A DNA stretch of 64,000 nucleotides from Micromonospora luteifusca (GTDB lineage: Bacteria; Actinomycetota; Actinomycetes; Mycobacteriales; Micromonosporaceae), in the NCBI RefSeq assembly GCF_016907275.1, contig NZ_JAFBBP010000001.1, positions 3,524,001 to 3,588,000 on the forward strand, in the 5' to 3' direction. Positions 45,179 to 54,283 of the stretch are shown one piece after another. The first letter of the stretch is position 1. Every line of letters starts with the position of its first letter. The position numbers and the translations under genes are program-made. The notes beneath the pieces were generated by a model. The model was not told the origin of the DNA and did no database searches. It saw only the letters and a program-made list of their open reading frames with translations.

Positions 45179-45252
45179 GATCGTGCGGTTTCGGTCGCCG
45201 AGATGCGCGGAACGCCCCCTGTGCCGCCACAGCAAGTGCAAGATCGCGGAAA
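45179..45252. repeat. degenerate copy of the mqnP hairpin repeat
   Basis: GATCGTGCGGTTTCGGTCGCC near 45179-45199 and AAGTGCAAGATCGCGG at 45235-45250 resemble the two arms in mqnP (GATCTTGCACTTTCGG / AAGTGCAAGATCGC). The right arm is nearly exact, the left has drifted. It lies in the 306-bp gene-free region before mqnC. Confidence 0.55.
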
Positions 45253-45361
45253 GGGCGCAGTTCGAGATCCTGGTACCAGCCGGATCAAGGGTGTGCGGAG
45301 CGAATCACAGCCCTGAGCACCCCTCCCGGAAGGGGCGCGTCGTCGGCGTAGGCTCGGGGGC

Positions 45362-46552
45362 GTGACGGTGAGCCGGGAGATCGACGACATCCTGCAGCGT
45401 GGCGCGGACGGCGGGCGGATCACGCCCGAGGAGGCCCTGCTGCTCTACACCGAGGCGCCCTTCCACGCCCTCGGTGAGGCGGCGGACGCGGTGCGCCGGC
45501 GGCGCTACCCGGACAACATCGTCACCTACCTGATCGACCGCAACATCAACTACACGAACGTCTGCGTGACGGCGTGCAAGTTCTGCGCCTTCTACCGGGC
45601 ACCCAAGCACGCGGAAGGGTGGTCCCACCCGACCGAGGAGATCCTGCGTCGTTGCGGCGAGGCGGTCGAGCTGGGCGCCACCCAGGTGATGCTCCAGGGC
45701 GGGCACCACCCGGACTACGGCGTGGAGTACTACGAGGAGCTGTTCTCCTCGGTCAAGCAGGCGTACCCGCAGTTGGTCATCCACTCGATCGGCCCCAGCG
45801 AGATCCTGCACATGGCGAAGGTCTCCGGGGTGAGCCTGGACGAGGCCATCGCGCGGATCAAGACCGCCGGCCTGGACTCGATCGCCGGCGCCGGCGCGGA
45901 GATGCTGCCCGAGCGGCCGCGTAAGGCCATCGCGCCACTCAAGGAGTCGGGCGAGCGCTGGCTGGAGGTCATGGAGCTGGCCCACCGGCAGGGCATCGAG
46001 TCGACGGCCACCATGATGATGGGCACCGGCGAGACGCACGCTGAGCGGATCGAGCACTTGCGCATGATTCGCGACGTGCAGGACCGCACCCGCGGTTTCC
46101 GGTCCTTCATCCCGTGGACGTACCAGCCGGAGAACAACCACCTCAAGGGCCGCACCCAGGCGACCACGCTGGAATACCTGCGACTCGTCGCGGTGGCCCG
46201 GCTCTTCTTCGAGACCGTGCCGCACCTGCAGGCGTCCTGGCTGACCACCGGGAAGGACGTCGGGCAGCTCGCGCTGCACATGGGCGTGGACGACCTCGGA
46301 TCGATCATGCTGGAGGAGAACGTGATCTCCTCCGCCGGTGCCCGGCACCGGTCCAACCTGCACGAGCTGATCGGCATGATCCGCTCGGCGGACCGGATCC
46401 CGGCGCAGCGCGACACCCTCTACAACCGGCTCGCCGTGCACCACACGCCGGCCGACGACCCGACCGACGATCGGGTGGTCTCGCACTTCTCCTCGATCGC
46501 CCTGCCCGGCGGTGGGGCGGGCAAGTCGCTGCCGCTGGTCGAGGTCAACTGA
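45362..46552 (+). CDS. mqnC: cyclic dehypoxanthinyl futalosine synthase MqnC (radical SAM)
   Basis: A 396-residue radical SAM enzyme that cyclises dehypoxanthine futalosine. The cluster motif CVTACKFC gives Cys68, Cys72 and Cys75. LIDRNINYTNVC, FYRAPKHAEGW, LQGGHHPDYGVEYYEELF and GAGAEMLPERPR are MqnC hallmarks that separate it from MqnE. The GTG at 45362 fits the family start. No operon partner lies directly downstream, and the 427-bp region after it contains a strong hairpin. Confidence 0.94.
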   Translation: MTVSREIDDILQRGADGGRITPEEALLLYTEAPFHALGEAADAVRRRRYPDNIVTYLIDRNINYTNVCVTACKFCAFYRAPKHAEGWSHPTEEILRRCGEAVELGATQVMLQGGHHPDYGVEYYEELFSSVKQAYPQLVIHSIGPSEILHMAKVSGVSLDEAIARIKTAGLDSIAGAGAEMLPERPRKAIAPLKESGERWLEVMELAHRQGIESTATMMMGTGETHAERIEHLRMIRDVQDRTRGFRSFIPWTYQPENNHLKGRTQATTLEYLRLVAVARLFFETVPHLQASWLTTGKDVGQLALHMGVDDLGSIMLEENVISSAGARHRSNLHELIGMIRSADRIPAQRDTLYNRLAVHHTPADDPTDDRVVSHFSSIALPGGGAGKSLPLVEVN

Positions 46553-46979
46553 CGCGGGTCGACGTCCGGCCGTTCGGCTGACCGGGGCTCATGCTCCCGC
46601 CGAAACGCGTCGGCGGTACGGGTGGTCCCCGCCGCCGCACCGTCAGGCTGCCCGTCGCGGGGGTGGTGGAGATGATCGTCGGCGGCTAGCGTCGCGGCTC
46701 GTATCCGTCGCCACGGTGAAACCTGTGAAACCAGCGTGGCCCTGCTGGTGGCGGGTGGTCTGATGGTCCTGCCCCGGGCTGTCCTCCATCGGCCCGCTGA
46801 GGGTCGTTCATATAACGCACGGCGGTACGGGCGGGATGGGTGACCATCCCGCCCGTACCGTCTGCCCACCTCGGGCCGGATGGTTGAAAAGAGACCTCCA
46901 CCCTGGCGTGTGAGATCGACCTCCGATAACGTCCGCTCGTTCCACAACAATTCTTACTTTCCCTACCCCCGGGGGACTG
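46553..46979. other. gene-free region with terminator, between mqnC and the LPXTG protein gene
   Basis: Reverse-strand frames here have no coding character. CGGTACGGGCGGGATGG at 46823-46839 pairs perfectly (17 bp) with 46844-46860 around GTGA. Upstream is a short direct repeat GTGAAACC near 46715-46730. AT-richer sequence at 46930-46970 (CAACAATTCTTACTTTCCC) is the likely promoter zone for the next gene. Confidence 0.55.
46823..46860 (+). terminator. 17-bp perfect hairpin
   Basis: Arms 46823-46839 and 46844-46860, loop GTGA. It lies 270 bp after mqnC and 120 bp before the LPXTG gene. A related hairpin follows the LPXTG gene at 48333, and both contain the GGTGACCATCCCGCCC-like half. Confidence 0.75.
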
Positions 46980-48317
46980 ATGACAGCGTTCCACCGCTCG
47001 GCCCTGGCCCGCGCTGGCGTCGTGGCCCTGCTCGCGGTTGGTGGCCTGGCCACCGTGGCCGCCCCGGCGCGGGCCGCCGACAAGGCCGATCTGGCGTTGG
47101 TGCCGCTCAGCTACGAGCTGGCCAAGGGCGTCAAGGCGGCCAAGGCCAAGCCGTTCAAGTTCGTGGTCGACAACACCCGGAGCACGGTCGCCGCCAAGGG
47201 CGTCAGCTACACCGTGGACACCAGCAAGCTGATGAAGCGCGTGGTCGGGTTCGTGGTGCCCGACGGCTGCCAGCTGAAGGGCAAGACGTTCACCTGCCAG
47301 CTCGGCGACGTGCCGGCCGGAACCAGCGAAGACTTCGGCATCCCGCTCTTCTCCACCGGTGCTCGCGGTGAGGCCGGCACGTTGGTGGTCACCATCAAGT
47401 CGGCCACCGCCGACCCCAACCGCGACGACAACACGGTCGAGCACGACATCACCGTCGCCAAGCCCGGCTACGACCTGACCAGCTGGGTGCAGGACGTCTA
47501 CGCGAACGTCCTGGTGAACGGCGTCCAGGGCGATGATCCCAACCTCCGGCCGGTCATGCGCGGCGAGACGGTGCCGCTGGACTGGGCGGTCTACAACGAC
47601 GGCAGCCGCAAGGCCACCGGCCTGTCCTACGTGCTCACGCTCCCGGCCGGCGTCACCTTCGCCACCCTGCCGGACACCTGCACGTCGCAGACCTCCGATG
47701 TCGCCCAGGCGTTCTGCCAGGACGACGGCGCGGTGATCCTGCCCGGTGAGTACTACACGGCGGACGTCAAGGTGACGGTCGGCGCGAACGTCACCGAGCC
47801 GGTGCTGCGGGTTGGTGAGCTGTTCGCGCAGGGTCTCGACGCTGCGGCCGGTCAGCCCGAGGAGCAGCCGGAGGCGGCAACCAGCGCCCAGCGGAAGACC
47901 TTCACCGAGGTCGACGAGACTGACAACCAGGCGATCTTCGACGTCTTCGTCGACCTGACCGCGCAGCCGACGCCGACGCCGACCCCGACTCCGACCGCCA
48001 CCCCGACGCCCACCGCCACGCCGACCCCGGGCGGGACGGCCACCCCGACGCCGGACGGCACGCCGAGCCCGAGCGGTACGACGACGCCGGGCGGGACCAC
48101 GTCGCCGGGCGGGACCACGTCGCCGGGCGGGACCACGTCGCCGACTGCCGGTGGTGGCGGCTCCGGTGGTGGCGGCCTTCCGGTGACCGGTGTGCAGGTC
48201 GGCCTGATCGGCGGCATCGGCGCGATCATCCTGCTCGTGGGCGGGGCGCTGCTGGTGCTCTCCCGCCGGCGCAAGGTCGTCCTGGTCGCCCCGGGCGACG
48301 AGACGTCGACCGACTGA
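46980..48317 (+). CDS. LPXTG-anchored surface protein
   Basis: A 445-residue exported protein with signal peptide (RAGVVALLAVGGLATVAAPARA), two Ig/DUF11-like beta domains (about 35-150 and 155-300, each with a single Cys pair: GCQLKGKTFTCQ, CTSQTSDVAQAFCQ), a Thr/Pro/Gly wall-spanning repeat (TPTPTP, then GGTTSP x3) and the sortase signal LPVTG at 400-404 followed by a helix and RRRK. The cytoplasmic tail after RRRK is longer than usual. It should be fixed to peptidoglycan by a class E/F sortase encoded elsewhere. Function unknown. Confidence 0.85.
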   Translation: MTAFHRSALARAGVVALLAVGGLATVAAPARAADKADLALVPLSYELAKGVKAAKAKPFKFVVDNTRSTVAAKGVSYTVDTSKLMKRVVGFVVPDGCQLKGKTFTCQLGDVPAGTSEDFGIPLFSTGARGEAGTLVVTIKSATADPNRDDNTVEHDITVAKPGYDLTSWVQDVYANVLVNGVQGDDPNLRPVMRGETVPLDWAVYNDGSRKATGLSYVLTLPAGVTFATLPDTCTSQTSDVAQAFCQDDGAVILPGEYYTADVKVTVGANVTEPVLRVGELFAQGLDAAAGQPEEQPEAATSAQRKTFTEVDETDNQAIFDVFVDLTAQPTPTPTPTPTATPTPTATPTPGGTATPTPDGTPSPSGTTTPGGTTSPGGTTSPGGTTSPTAGGGGSGGGGLPVTGVQVGLIGGIGAIILLVGGALLVLSRRRKVVLVAPGDETSTD

Positions 48318-48332
48318 CACGAGGCGCGTTGT

Positions 48333-48366
48333 GAAAGGGCGGGGTGGGCGACCATCCCGCCCTTTC
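48333..48366 (+). terminator. hairpin after the LPXTG protein gene
   Basis: GAAAGGGCGGGGTGG at 48333-48347 pairs with CCATCCCGCCCTTTC at 48352-48366 (one G-T pair), 16 bp after the stop. Confidence 0.75.
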
Positions 48367-48431
48367 GCGTACCGGCCGGGTGCCGCCACCCAGCGAGCGC
48401 GGGTTGGTGGTCGGCTGGCAGAGTGGGAGGG

Positions 48432-49142
48432 GTGAGCCGTACCCCGAAGGGCCAGCGCGCCAGCCTGGACAAGCAGCCGCACGAGGTCGCCGCGATGTTC
48501 GACGGCGTGGCGGAGCGTTACGACCTGACCAACACGGTGCTCTCCTTCGGCCAGGACCGCTCCTGGCGCCGGGCCACCAGAGCGGCGCTCGGGCTGCGGC
48601 CGGGCGAGCGGGTGCTGGACGTGGGCGCGGGCACCGGCGTCTCGACGCGGGAGCTTGCGCAGTCCGGGGCGTACGCGGTCGGGGTCGACCTGTCGCTGGG
48701 CATGTTGCAGGTCGGCAAGCGGGCTCGTCCCGAGGTGCCGCTGCTGGCCGGAGACGCACTGCGGCTGCCGTTCGCCGACGCCAGCTTCGACGCGGTGACC
48801 ATCTCCTTGGCCCTGCGCAACGTCAACGACACCGACGCGGCCCTGCGGGAGTTGGCGCGGGTGACCCGACCAGGTGGGCGGCTGGTGGTCTGCGAGTTCA
48901 GCACTCCGGTCAATCCGGCCTTCCGGACGGTCTACCTGTCGTACCTGATGCGGTCGCTGCCGGTGGTCGCCCGCGCGGTGTCGAGCAACCCCGAGGCGTA
49001 CGTCTATCTCGCCGAGTCGGTCCGGGCCTGGCCGGCGCAGGCTGCGCTGGCCGGGCGGGTCGCGGCAGCCGGGTGGAAGCGGGTGGCGTGGCGCAACCTG
49101 ACCGGTGGCGTGGTGGCTCTGCACCGGGGGATCCGCGAGTAG
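48432..49142 (+). CDS. menG: demethylmenaquinone methyltransferase
   Basis: A 236-residue SAM-dependent methyltransferase of the UbiE/MenG family, carrying out the last ring methylation of menaquinone. Motif [12 protein letters not shown], the signature [26 protein letters not shown] near the start and [24 protein letters not shown] with the following EFSTP are diagnostic. GTG at 48432 (behind GGGAGG, rather close) or 48423 can start it. It ends the set of menaquinone genes in the window. Confidence 0.92.
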   Translation: MSRTPKGQRASLDKQPHEVAAMFDGVAERYDLTNTVLSFGQDRSWRRATRAALGLRPGERVLDVGAGTGVSTRELAQSGAYAVGVDLSLGMLQVGKRARPEVPLLAGDALRLPFADASFDAVTISLALRNVNDTDAALRELARVTRPGGRLVVCEFSTPVNPAFRTVYLSYLMRSLPVVARAVSSNPEAYVYLAESVRAWPAQAALAGRVAAAGWKRVAWRNLTGGVVALHRGIRE

Positions 49143-49234
49143 CAGCGGCACGCGTCGCGCGAGATGGGCACGAACATTATTCAGGTTTCGTGAATTTCGG
49201 GCTTTAGTCCACTTTGCCCCGTACGCTCGTTCGC

Positions 49235-49459
49235 ATGACCGGAGCAGACCCGGCGGACCCGGTGGCCGCCACCGACGACGACGCGGCCGAACTCATCGCG
49301 CAGTTGCGCGCGTTGGCCGGGGCTGACCCGGTGGAGGTCCGGCAGGTGGTCGCCGAGGTGTTGGCGGCGCTGGATCGCGCGGCGGGCGGTGCCCTCCGTG
49401 AGCATCTGCCGGAGGCCATCCGCGTCGATGCGGGTCTCGACGCCTCCAGCCCGGCCTGA
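49235..49459 (+). CDS. small acidic hypothetical protein
   Basis: A 74-residue, Asp/Ala-rich, predicted helical protein (ADDDAAELIAQLRALAGADP, then VEVRQVVAEVLAALDRA) without membrane segment. The codon use looks coding and the ATG at 49235 follows an AT-richer region. No family is recognised. Confidence 0.55.
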   Translation: MTGADPADPVAATDDDAAELIAQLRALAGADPVEVRQVVAEVLAALDRAAGGALREHLPEAIRVDAGLDASSPA

Positions 49460-49526
49460 CACCTGACCGCTGTGGACGGTCATGGGCTGTCACATCGGCG
49501 AGTTAGGTACCCCTGATCCTGCGCAG

Positions 49527-49544
49527 GTATGACGCCGGTCATAC
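49527..49544 (+). promoter_or_regulatory. short palindrome upstream of the reductase gene
   Basis: GTATGAC and GTCATAC are separated by GCCG at 49527-49544. It lies 17 bp before the Rex-like site and may be a second operator or a promoter element. Confidence 0.45.
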
Positions 49545-49560
49545 ACTCGTCCCGTCTGGC

Positions 49561-49578
49561 TTGTGAAGCATTTCACGA
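49561..49578 (+). promoter_or_regulatory. candidate Rex (redox repressor) operator
   Basis: TTGTGAAGCATTTCACGA contains the perfect inverted repeat GTGAA-4-TTCAC and fits the Streptomyces Rex operator pattern TGTGAA-4-TTCACA at all but the last base. It lies 21 bp before the ATG of the geranylgeranyl-reductase-like gene, upstream of nuo. Rex releases DNA when NADH rises. The match is by eye. Confidence 0.6.
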
Positions 49579-49598
49579 GCGTGCGGGAGGAGGCGCGA

Positions 49599-50876
49599 AT
49601 GACCGCGGTGGAACACGATGCCGACGTCATTGTCGTGGGCGCCGGTCCCGGTGGGTCAGCGACCGCGTACCACCTGGCCCGGCACGGCGTACGGGTGCTG
49701 TTGCTGGAGAAGACCGAGTTCCCACGTGAAAAGGTCTGCGGCGACGGGTTGACCCCGCGCGCGGTGCGCCAGCTCGTCCGGATGGGTGTCGACACCTCAC
49801 CCGAGGCCGGCTGGCTGCACAACCGAGGCCTGCGGGTCATCGGCGGCGGCGTACGCCTCGAACTGGACTGGCCCGAGCTGGCCAGCTTCCCCAACTACGG
49901 CCTGGTGCGAACGAGGCTGGACTTCGACGACCTGCTCGCCCAGCGGGCGGTGGCAGCCGGTGCCAAGCTGCGGACCAGCGTCAACGTGCTGGGTCCGGTG
50001 CTCGACGGGGACGGTCGGGTCACCGGCGTCGAGGCGGAGGTCGGCCCCGGCAAGGAGCCCACCACCTTCCATGCCCCGTTGGTCGTCGCGGCGGACGGGG
50101 TCTCCGGCCGGTTCCCGCTCGCGCTCGGGCTGGCCAAGAGGGAGGACCGGCCGATCGGCGTGGCCGTCCGCCGCTACTACCGCTCCCCGGCCAAGGCCGA
50201 CGACAACTACCTGGAGTCCTGGCTGGAGCTGCGCAGCAAGGACAGCGGCGACAACCTGCTGCCCGGGTACGGCTGGATCTTCGGCCTCGGTGACGGGCGG
50301 GTCAACGTCGGCCTCGGCGTGCTCAACTCGTCCTCCGCGTTCGGCAAGACCAACTACCGCCGGTTGCTCACCGACTGGCTCGCCAACACCCCCGAGGACT
50401 GGGGGATGACCGACGAAACCAACGCCGACGGCCCGATCCTCGGCGCCGCTCTGCCGATGGGCTTCAACCGGGTGCCCCACTACACCCGCGGGGTGCTGCT
50501 GGTCGGCGACTCGGGCGGCATGGTCAACCCGTTCAACGGCGAGGGCATCGCGTACGCGATGGAGTCCGGTGAGCTGGCCGCGGAGGTCATGGTCCAGGCC
50601 CTCGCCCGACCGGCCGGTCCGGAGCGGGAGCGGGCACTGATGGCGTACCCGAACGAGCTGAAGGCCCGGCTCGGCGGCTACTACCGGTTGGGCGGCATCT
50701 TCGTGAAACTGATCGGCCGTCCGGAGATCATGCGGATCGCCACCAAACACGGTATGCCGCACCCGACGCTGATGCGCTTCGTGCTCAAGCTGTTGGCCAA
50801 CCTGACCGATCCGCGCGGCGGAGATGCGATGGACCGGGTCATCAATGCGATGACGAAGGCCGCGCCAGCCGTGTAG
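49599..50876 (+). CDS. geranylgeranyl reductase-family FAD protein (probable menaquinone side-chain reductase)
   Basis: A 425-residue flavoprotein with N-terminal dinucleotide motif VIVVGAGPGGSATAYHLA, CGDGLTPRAV (the family's Cys-Gly-Asp-Gly loop), VVAADGVSGRFPLALGL and the second FAD motif LLVGDSGGMVNPFNGEGIAYAMESG. In actinobacteria such proteins near menG or nuo reduce a double bond in the menaquinone side chain (MenJ-like); other geranylgeranyl substrates are possible. The ATG at 49599 has GGGAGGAGG upstream. A Rex-like site in front suggests redox control. The TAG stop is part of a junction repeat. Confidence 0.85.
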   Translation: MTAVEHDADVIVVGAGPGGSATAYHLARHGVRVLLLEKTEFPREKVCGDGLTPRAVRQLVRMGVDTSPEAGWLHNRGLRVIGGGVRLELDWPELASFPNYGLVRTRLDFDDLLAQRAVAAGAKLRTSVNVLGPVLDGDGRVTGVEAEVGPGKEPTTFHAPLVVAADGVSGRFPLALGLAKREDRPIGVAVRRYYRSPAKADDNYLESWLELRSKDSGDNLLPGYGWIFGLGDGRVNVGLGVLNSSSAFGKTNYRRLLTDWLANTPEDWGMTDETNADGPILGAALPMGFNRVPHYTRGVLLVGDSGGMVNPFNGEGIAYAMESGELAAEVMVQALARPAGPERERALMAYPNELKARLGGYYRLGGIFVKLIGRPEIMRIATKHGMPHPTLMRFVLKLLANLTDPRGGDAMDRVINAMTKAAPAV

Positions 50877-50928
50877 CGCGAGGAGTGAGCTTGCGAGCCC
50901 CGCAGTCGTGAACGAAAGCGGGAGCCGT
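50871..50928 (+). repeat. junction repeat copy after the geranylgeranyl reductase-like gene
   Basis: The sequence AGCGCGAGGAGTGAGCTTGC then GAGCCCCGCAGTCGTGAACG begins on the gene's TAG stop and ends at GCGGGAGCCGT, a ribosome-binding sequence for a 13-codon frame at 50929. Confidence 0.85.
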
Positions 50929-50970
50929 ATGAGTAGGACGGCATCGGGGCTGGTCACAGCCCTGAGCTGA
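50929..50970 (+). CDS. possible 13-residue leader peptide before nuoA
   Basis: ATG at 50929 preceded by GCGGGAG at four bases, encoding MSRTASGLVTALS and ending in TGA at 50970, 96 bp before nuoA. The strong ribosome-binding sequence is the main support. It may be a functional upstream frame or a remnant of a former gene start placed behind the repeat. Confidence 0.35.
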   Translation: MSRTASGLVTALS

Positions 50971-51066
50971 CAAAGATCGACCCCCGCCGACTGCCACTGC
51001 GAGGGACGTGAATAGTGTGATTTTCGTCAAGCACCGAGGGCAGGGAAGGACGAGCAGGAGAAAACG

Positions 51067-51432
51067 ATGTCGCTCTCGCCTTACGCACCGATCATCGGGC
51101 TGTTCGCCCTCGCCGCGGCGTTCTCGCTGTTTTCCGTTGGCGCCGCCCGCTTCGCCGGTCCCCGTCGCTACAACAAGGCCAAACTCGAGGCTTACGAGTG
51201 CGGCATCGAGCCCAGCCCGCAGCCGGTCGGCGGCGGCCGGTTCCCGATCAAGTTCTACCTGACGGCGATGCTCTTCATCGTCTTCGACATCGAGATCATC
51301 TTCCTCTACCCCTGGGCGGTCTCGTTCGACGCTCTGCCGATCTTCGGCTTCGTGGAGATGGTCCTGTTCATCGTCGCGGTCTTCGTTGCGTACGCCTACG
51401 TCTGGCGGCGCGGCGGCCTGGACTGGGACTGA
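51067..51432 (+). CDS. nuoA: NADH-quinone oxidoreductase subunit A
   Basis: A 121-residue membrane subunit with three helices. [26 protein letters not shown] is the conserved loop with the redox-sensitive Cys, followed by the acidic [11 protein letters not shown] helix. GCAGGAG lies upstream of the ATG. It opens the 12-gene run; nuoB starts 14 bp later. Confidence 0.96.
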   Translation: MSLSPYAPIIGLFALAAAFSLFSVGAARFAGPRRYNKAKLEAYECGIEPSPQPVGGGRFPIKFYLTAMLFIVFDIEIIFLYPWAVSFDALPIFGFVEMVLFIVAVFVAYAYVWRRGGLDWD

Positions 51433-51446
51433 GGAAGGAACGTCAG

Positions 51447-52124
51447 ATGGGCATCGAGGAGAAGCTTCCCGCCGGCGTCCTGCTCACCTCGGTGGAGAAG
51501 CTGGTCAACTGGTCCCGGAAGTCGTCCGTGTGGGGCGCTACCTTCGGCCTGGCCTGCTGCGCCATCGAGATGATGGCCGCCGGTGGTCCGCACTACGACA
51601 TGGGCCGCTGGGGCATGGAGGTCTTCCGTGCGTCGCCCCGGCAGGCCGACCTGATGATCGTGGCGGGCCGGGTGAGCCAGAAGATGGCCCCGGTGCTGCG
51701 CCAGATCTACGACCAGATGGCCGAGCCCCGCTGGGTGCTGTCGATGGGCGTCTGCGCCAGCAGCGGCGGCATGTTCAACAACTACGCGATCGTGCAGGGC
51801 GTCGACCACGTCGTGCCGGTCGACATGTACCTGCCCGGCTGTCCGCCCCGGCCGGAGATGCTCATCGACGCGATCCTCAAGCTTCGCGAGAAGATCATGT
51901 ATGAGCCGCTGGGCCCGAACGGCCGCAAGATGCTGGCTGCCCGCCAGGAGCGCGGCGACGTTCCGGTCGTGCCGTACGGCTCCATGCCCTCCTCGTACCG
52001 CAGCGACAAGGCACGGCGTGCCGAGTGGACCCGGGCGGTCCGCGAGGGCCGCGAGGAGCAGTTGCGGATCGAGAACTGGATGAACGCGCAGAACCACCTC
52101 CACCCGCAGGCAGGCCCCAAATGA
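51447..52124 (+). CDS. nuoB: NADH-quinone oxidoreductase subunit B
   Basis: A 225-residue peripheral-arm subunit holding Fe-S cluster N2, the last electron carrier before menaquinone. Ligands Cys37-Cys38 (LACCAIEMM), Cys103 (GVCASSGG) and Cys132 (PGCPPRP) are all present. The C-terminal extension beyond [11 protein letters not shown] (residues 155-225) is longer than in E. coli. It overlaps nuoC by four bases (ATGA). Confidence 0.96.
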   Translation: MGIEEKLPAGVLLTSVEKLVNWSRKSSVWGATFGLACCAIEMMAAGGPHYDMGRWGMEVFRASPRQADLMIVAGRVSQKMAPVLRQIYDQMAEPRWVLSMGVCASSGGMFNNYAIVQGVDHVVPVDMYLPGCPPRPEMLIDAILKLREKIMYEPLGPNGRKMLAARQERGDVPVVPYGSMPSSYRSDKARRAEWTRAVREGREEQLRIENWMNAQNHLHPQAGPK

Positions 52125-52849
52125 GCGACAAGCCCAACGACGGCGGCGTACCGGTGCCGGTGGTGCCGGCCGGCGCCTCCAGCGGTGCCCCCGCCGAGTT
52201 GCCGCCGGCCAGCCCGGCCGGGCGCGGCATGTTCGGAAACCACGGCACCGGCGACGTGTCCGGCTACGGCGGCCTGGTCCGCCAGCGCCAGCCCATTGAG
52301 GAGACCCCCCGACCGTACGGGGGCTACTTCGACGAGGTCCGCGACGCGTTGGAGGAGGCGTACCCGGCCTTCGGCGACGCGATCGAGAAGGTTGTGGTCG
52401 ACCGGGGTGAGCTGACCCTGCACGTTCGGCCCGAGCGGATCGCCGAGGTCTGCCAGGTGATGCGGGACGACCTGGCCCTGCGGTTCGAGCTGTGCTCCTC
52501 GGTGTCCGGTGCGGACTACCTGGGCGCCGACGAGCGTCGACTCCACGTGATCTACCAGCTCACGTCGATGACGTACCGGCGGCGGGTCCGACTGGAGGCC
52601 GCGGTCTCCGTCGAGGCGCCGCACCTGCCCAGCGTGACCGCCATCTACCCGACGGCGGACTGGCAGGAGCGGGAGGCGTACGACATGTTCGGCATCGTCT
52701 TCGACGGTCACCCCAACCTGACCCGGATCCTCATGCCGGACGACTGGGAGGGCCACCCGCAGCGCAAGGACTACCCGCTCGGCGGCGTTCCCGTCGAGTA
52801 CAAGGGCGCGGAGATCCAGCCGCCGGACAAGCGGAGGTCGTACCAGTGA
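52121..52849 (+). CDS. nuoC: NADH-quinone oxidoreductase subunit C
   Basis: A 242-residue 30-kDa-type subunit. After a Pro/Gly-rich N-terminal extension of about 65 residues, the domain contains [47 protein letters not shown], quoted here as its diagnostic core in parts: [13 protein letters not shown] and [12 protein letters not shown]. It is separate from NuoD, unlike the fused E. coli NuoCD. Its TGA is the second to fourth base of a junction repeat. Confidence 0.95.
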   Translation: MSDKPNDGGVPVPVVPAGASSGAPAELPPASPAGRGMFGNHGTGDVSGYGGLVRQRQPIEETPRPYGGYFDEVRDALEEAYPAFGDAIEKVVVDRGELTLHVRPERIAEVCQVMRDDLALRFELCSSVSGADYLGADERRLHVIYQLTSMTYRRRVRLEAAVSVEAPHLPSVTAIYPTADWQEREAYDMFGIVFDGHPNLTRILMPDDWEGHPQRKDYPLGGVPVEYKGAEIQPPDKRRSYQ

Positions 52850-52904
52850 GCGCGAGGAGTGCAGCGGAGCGGAGCCCCGCAGTCGCGATCGGAGGGCCGG
52901 CACT
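52846..52904 (+). repeat. junction repeat copy between nuoC and nuoD
   Basis: GTGAGCGCGAGGAGTGCAGC at 52846 to the base before the nuoD GTG, 59 bp. It begins on the nuoC stop and ends with GGAGGGCCGGCACT, which contains the nuoD ribosome-binding sequence. Confidence 0.92.
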
Positions 52905-54230
52905 GTGACGACGTCGAACTACGCCAGCGAGCGCGAGACCGACGAGGGTCGGGTCTTCACCGTCACCGGTGGGGACTGGGACACGATCGTCGCGGGCACC
53001 GACCCGATCAACGACGAGCGGATCGTGGTCAACATGGGTCCGCAGCACCCGTCCACGCACGGGGTGCTGCGGCTGATCCTGGAGCTGGAGGGCGAGACGG
53101 TCCGCGAGGCCCGCTCCGTCGTCGGCTACCTGCACACCGGCATCGAGAAGAACCTCGAATACCGCAACTGGGTCCAGGGTTCGACGTTCGTGACCCGGAT
53201 GGACTACCTCGCCCCGATCTTCAACGAGACGGCGTACGCCCTCGCGGTCGAGAAGCTCCTGGGCATCACCGACGACATCACCGAGCGGGCCACCACCATC
53301 CGCGTGCTGATGATGGAACTCAACCGGATCTCGTCGCACCTGGTCTGGCTCGCCACCACCGGCATGGAGCTGGGCGCGATCTCGATCATGCTGTACGGCT
53401 TCCGCGAGCGGGAGTACATCCTCGACATCTTCGAGACCATCACCGGTCTGCGGATGAACCACGCGTACGTCCGGCCGGGCGGTGTGGCGCAGGACGTGCC
53501 GGACGAGGCGATCGTCAAGATCCGCGAGTTCCTCAAGATGATGCCGAAGAAGCTCAAGGAGTACGAGGACCTCCTCTCCGGCCAGCCGATCTGGACCGAG
53601 CGGACGAAGAACGTCGCGGTGCTGGACGTGACCGGCTGTGTCGCGCTCGGCATCACCGGGCCGGTGCTGCGCTCCGCTGGCCTCGCGTGGGACCTGCGCA
53701 AGACCATGCCGTACTGCGGTTACGAGACGTACGAGTTCGACGTGCCGACCCACCCCGACGGTGACGTGTGGGGCCGCTACCAGGTCCGGCTCGCCGAGAT
53801 CCGGGAGTCGATGAAGCTGGTCGAGCAGGCACTGGACCGGCTCCGTCCGGGCCCGGTGATGGTCGCCGACCGCAAGATCGCCTGGCCGGCGCAACTGGCC
53901 ATCGGTGTCGACGGCATGGGCAACTCGCTGGAGCACGTCGCGAAGATCATGGGTCAGTCGATGGAGTCGCTGATCCACCACTTCAAACTGGTGACCGAGG
54001 GCTTCCGGGTCCCGCCCGGCCAGGTGTACGTCGCGATCGAGGCGCCCCGCGGCGAGTTGGGCGTACACGCGGTCTCCGACGGTGGCACCCGGCCGTACCG
54101 GGTGCACTACCGCGAGCCCAGCTTCGTCAACCTCCAGGCCCTCCCGGCGATGGCCGAGGGTGGTCTGATCGCCGACGTGATCGCCGGCGGTGCCTCGTTG
54201 GACCCGGTGATGGGCGGGTGTGACAGGTGA
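52905..54230 (+). CDS. nuoD: NADH-quinone oxidoreductase subunit D
   Basis: A 441-residue 49-kDa-type subunit forming the quinone-binding site with NuoB. Conserved: [44 protein letters not shown], and the C-terminal [19 protein letters not shown]. The GTG at 52905 follows GGAGGG. Between nuoC and nuoD lies one repeat copy in place of an overlap. Confidence 0.96.
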   Translation: MTTSNYASERETDEGRVFTVTGGDWDTIVAGTDPINDERIVVNMGPQHPSTHGVLRLILELEGETVREARSVVGYLHTGIEKNLEYRNWVQGSTFVTRMDYLAPIFNETAYALAVEKLLGITDDITERATTIRVLMMELNRISSHLVWLATTGMELGAISIMLYGFREREYILDIFETITGLRMNHAYVRPGGVAQDVPDEAIVKIREFLKMMPKKLKEYEDLLSGQPIWTERTKNVAVLDVTGCVALGITGPVLRSAGLAWDLRKTMPYCGYETYEFDVPTHPDGDVWGRYQVRLAEIRESMKLVEQALDRLRPGPVMVADRKIAWPAQLAIGVDGMGNSLEHVAKIMGQSMESLIHHFKLVTEGFRVPPGQVYVAIEAPRGELGVHAVSDGGTRPYRVHYREPSFVNLQALPAMAEGGLIADVIAGGASLDPVMGGCDR

Positions 54231-54283
54231 GTGCGAGGAGTGAGCTTGCGAGCCCCGCGGTCGCGAACGGGAAGGCGACGCCG
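54227..54283 (+). repeat. junction repeat copy between nuoD and nuoE
   Basis: GTGAGTGCGAGGAGTGAGCT at 54227 starts on the nuoD stop; the unit is 57 bp and ends just before the nuoE ATG with GGGAAGGCGACGCCG. It is in frame with nuoE, so a start at 54227 would add 19 repeat-encoded residues ([15 protein letters not shown]...). Confidence 0.92.

Noticed and set aside
46420..46950. A 176-codon minus-strand frame after mqnC
   Set aside because: Arg/Pro/Thr-rich composition, no ribosome-binding sequence, and it runs through a 17-bp perfect hairpin.
50985..51060. A second Rex site directly before nuoA (TGTGATTTTCGTCA)
   Set aside because: Only one half fits the pattern; the inverted-repeat symmetry is lost.
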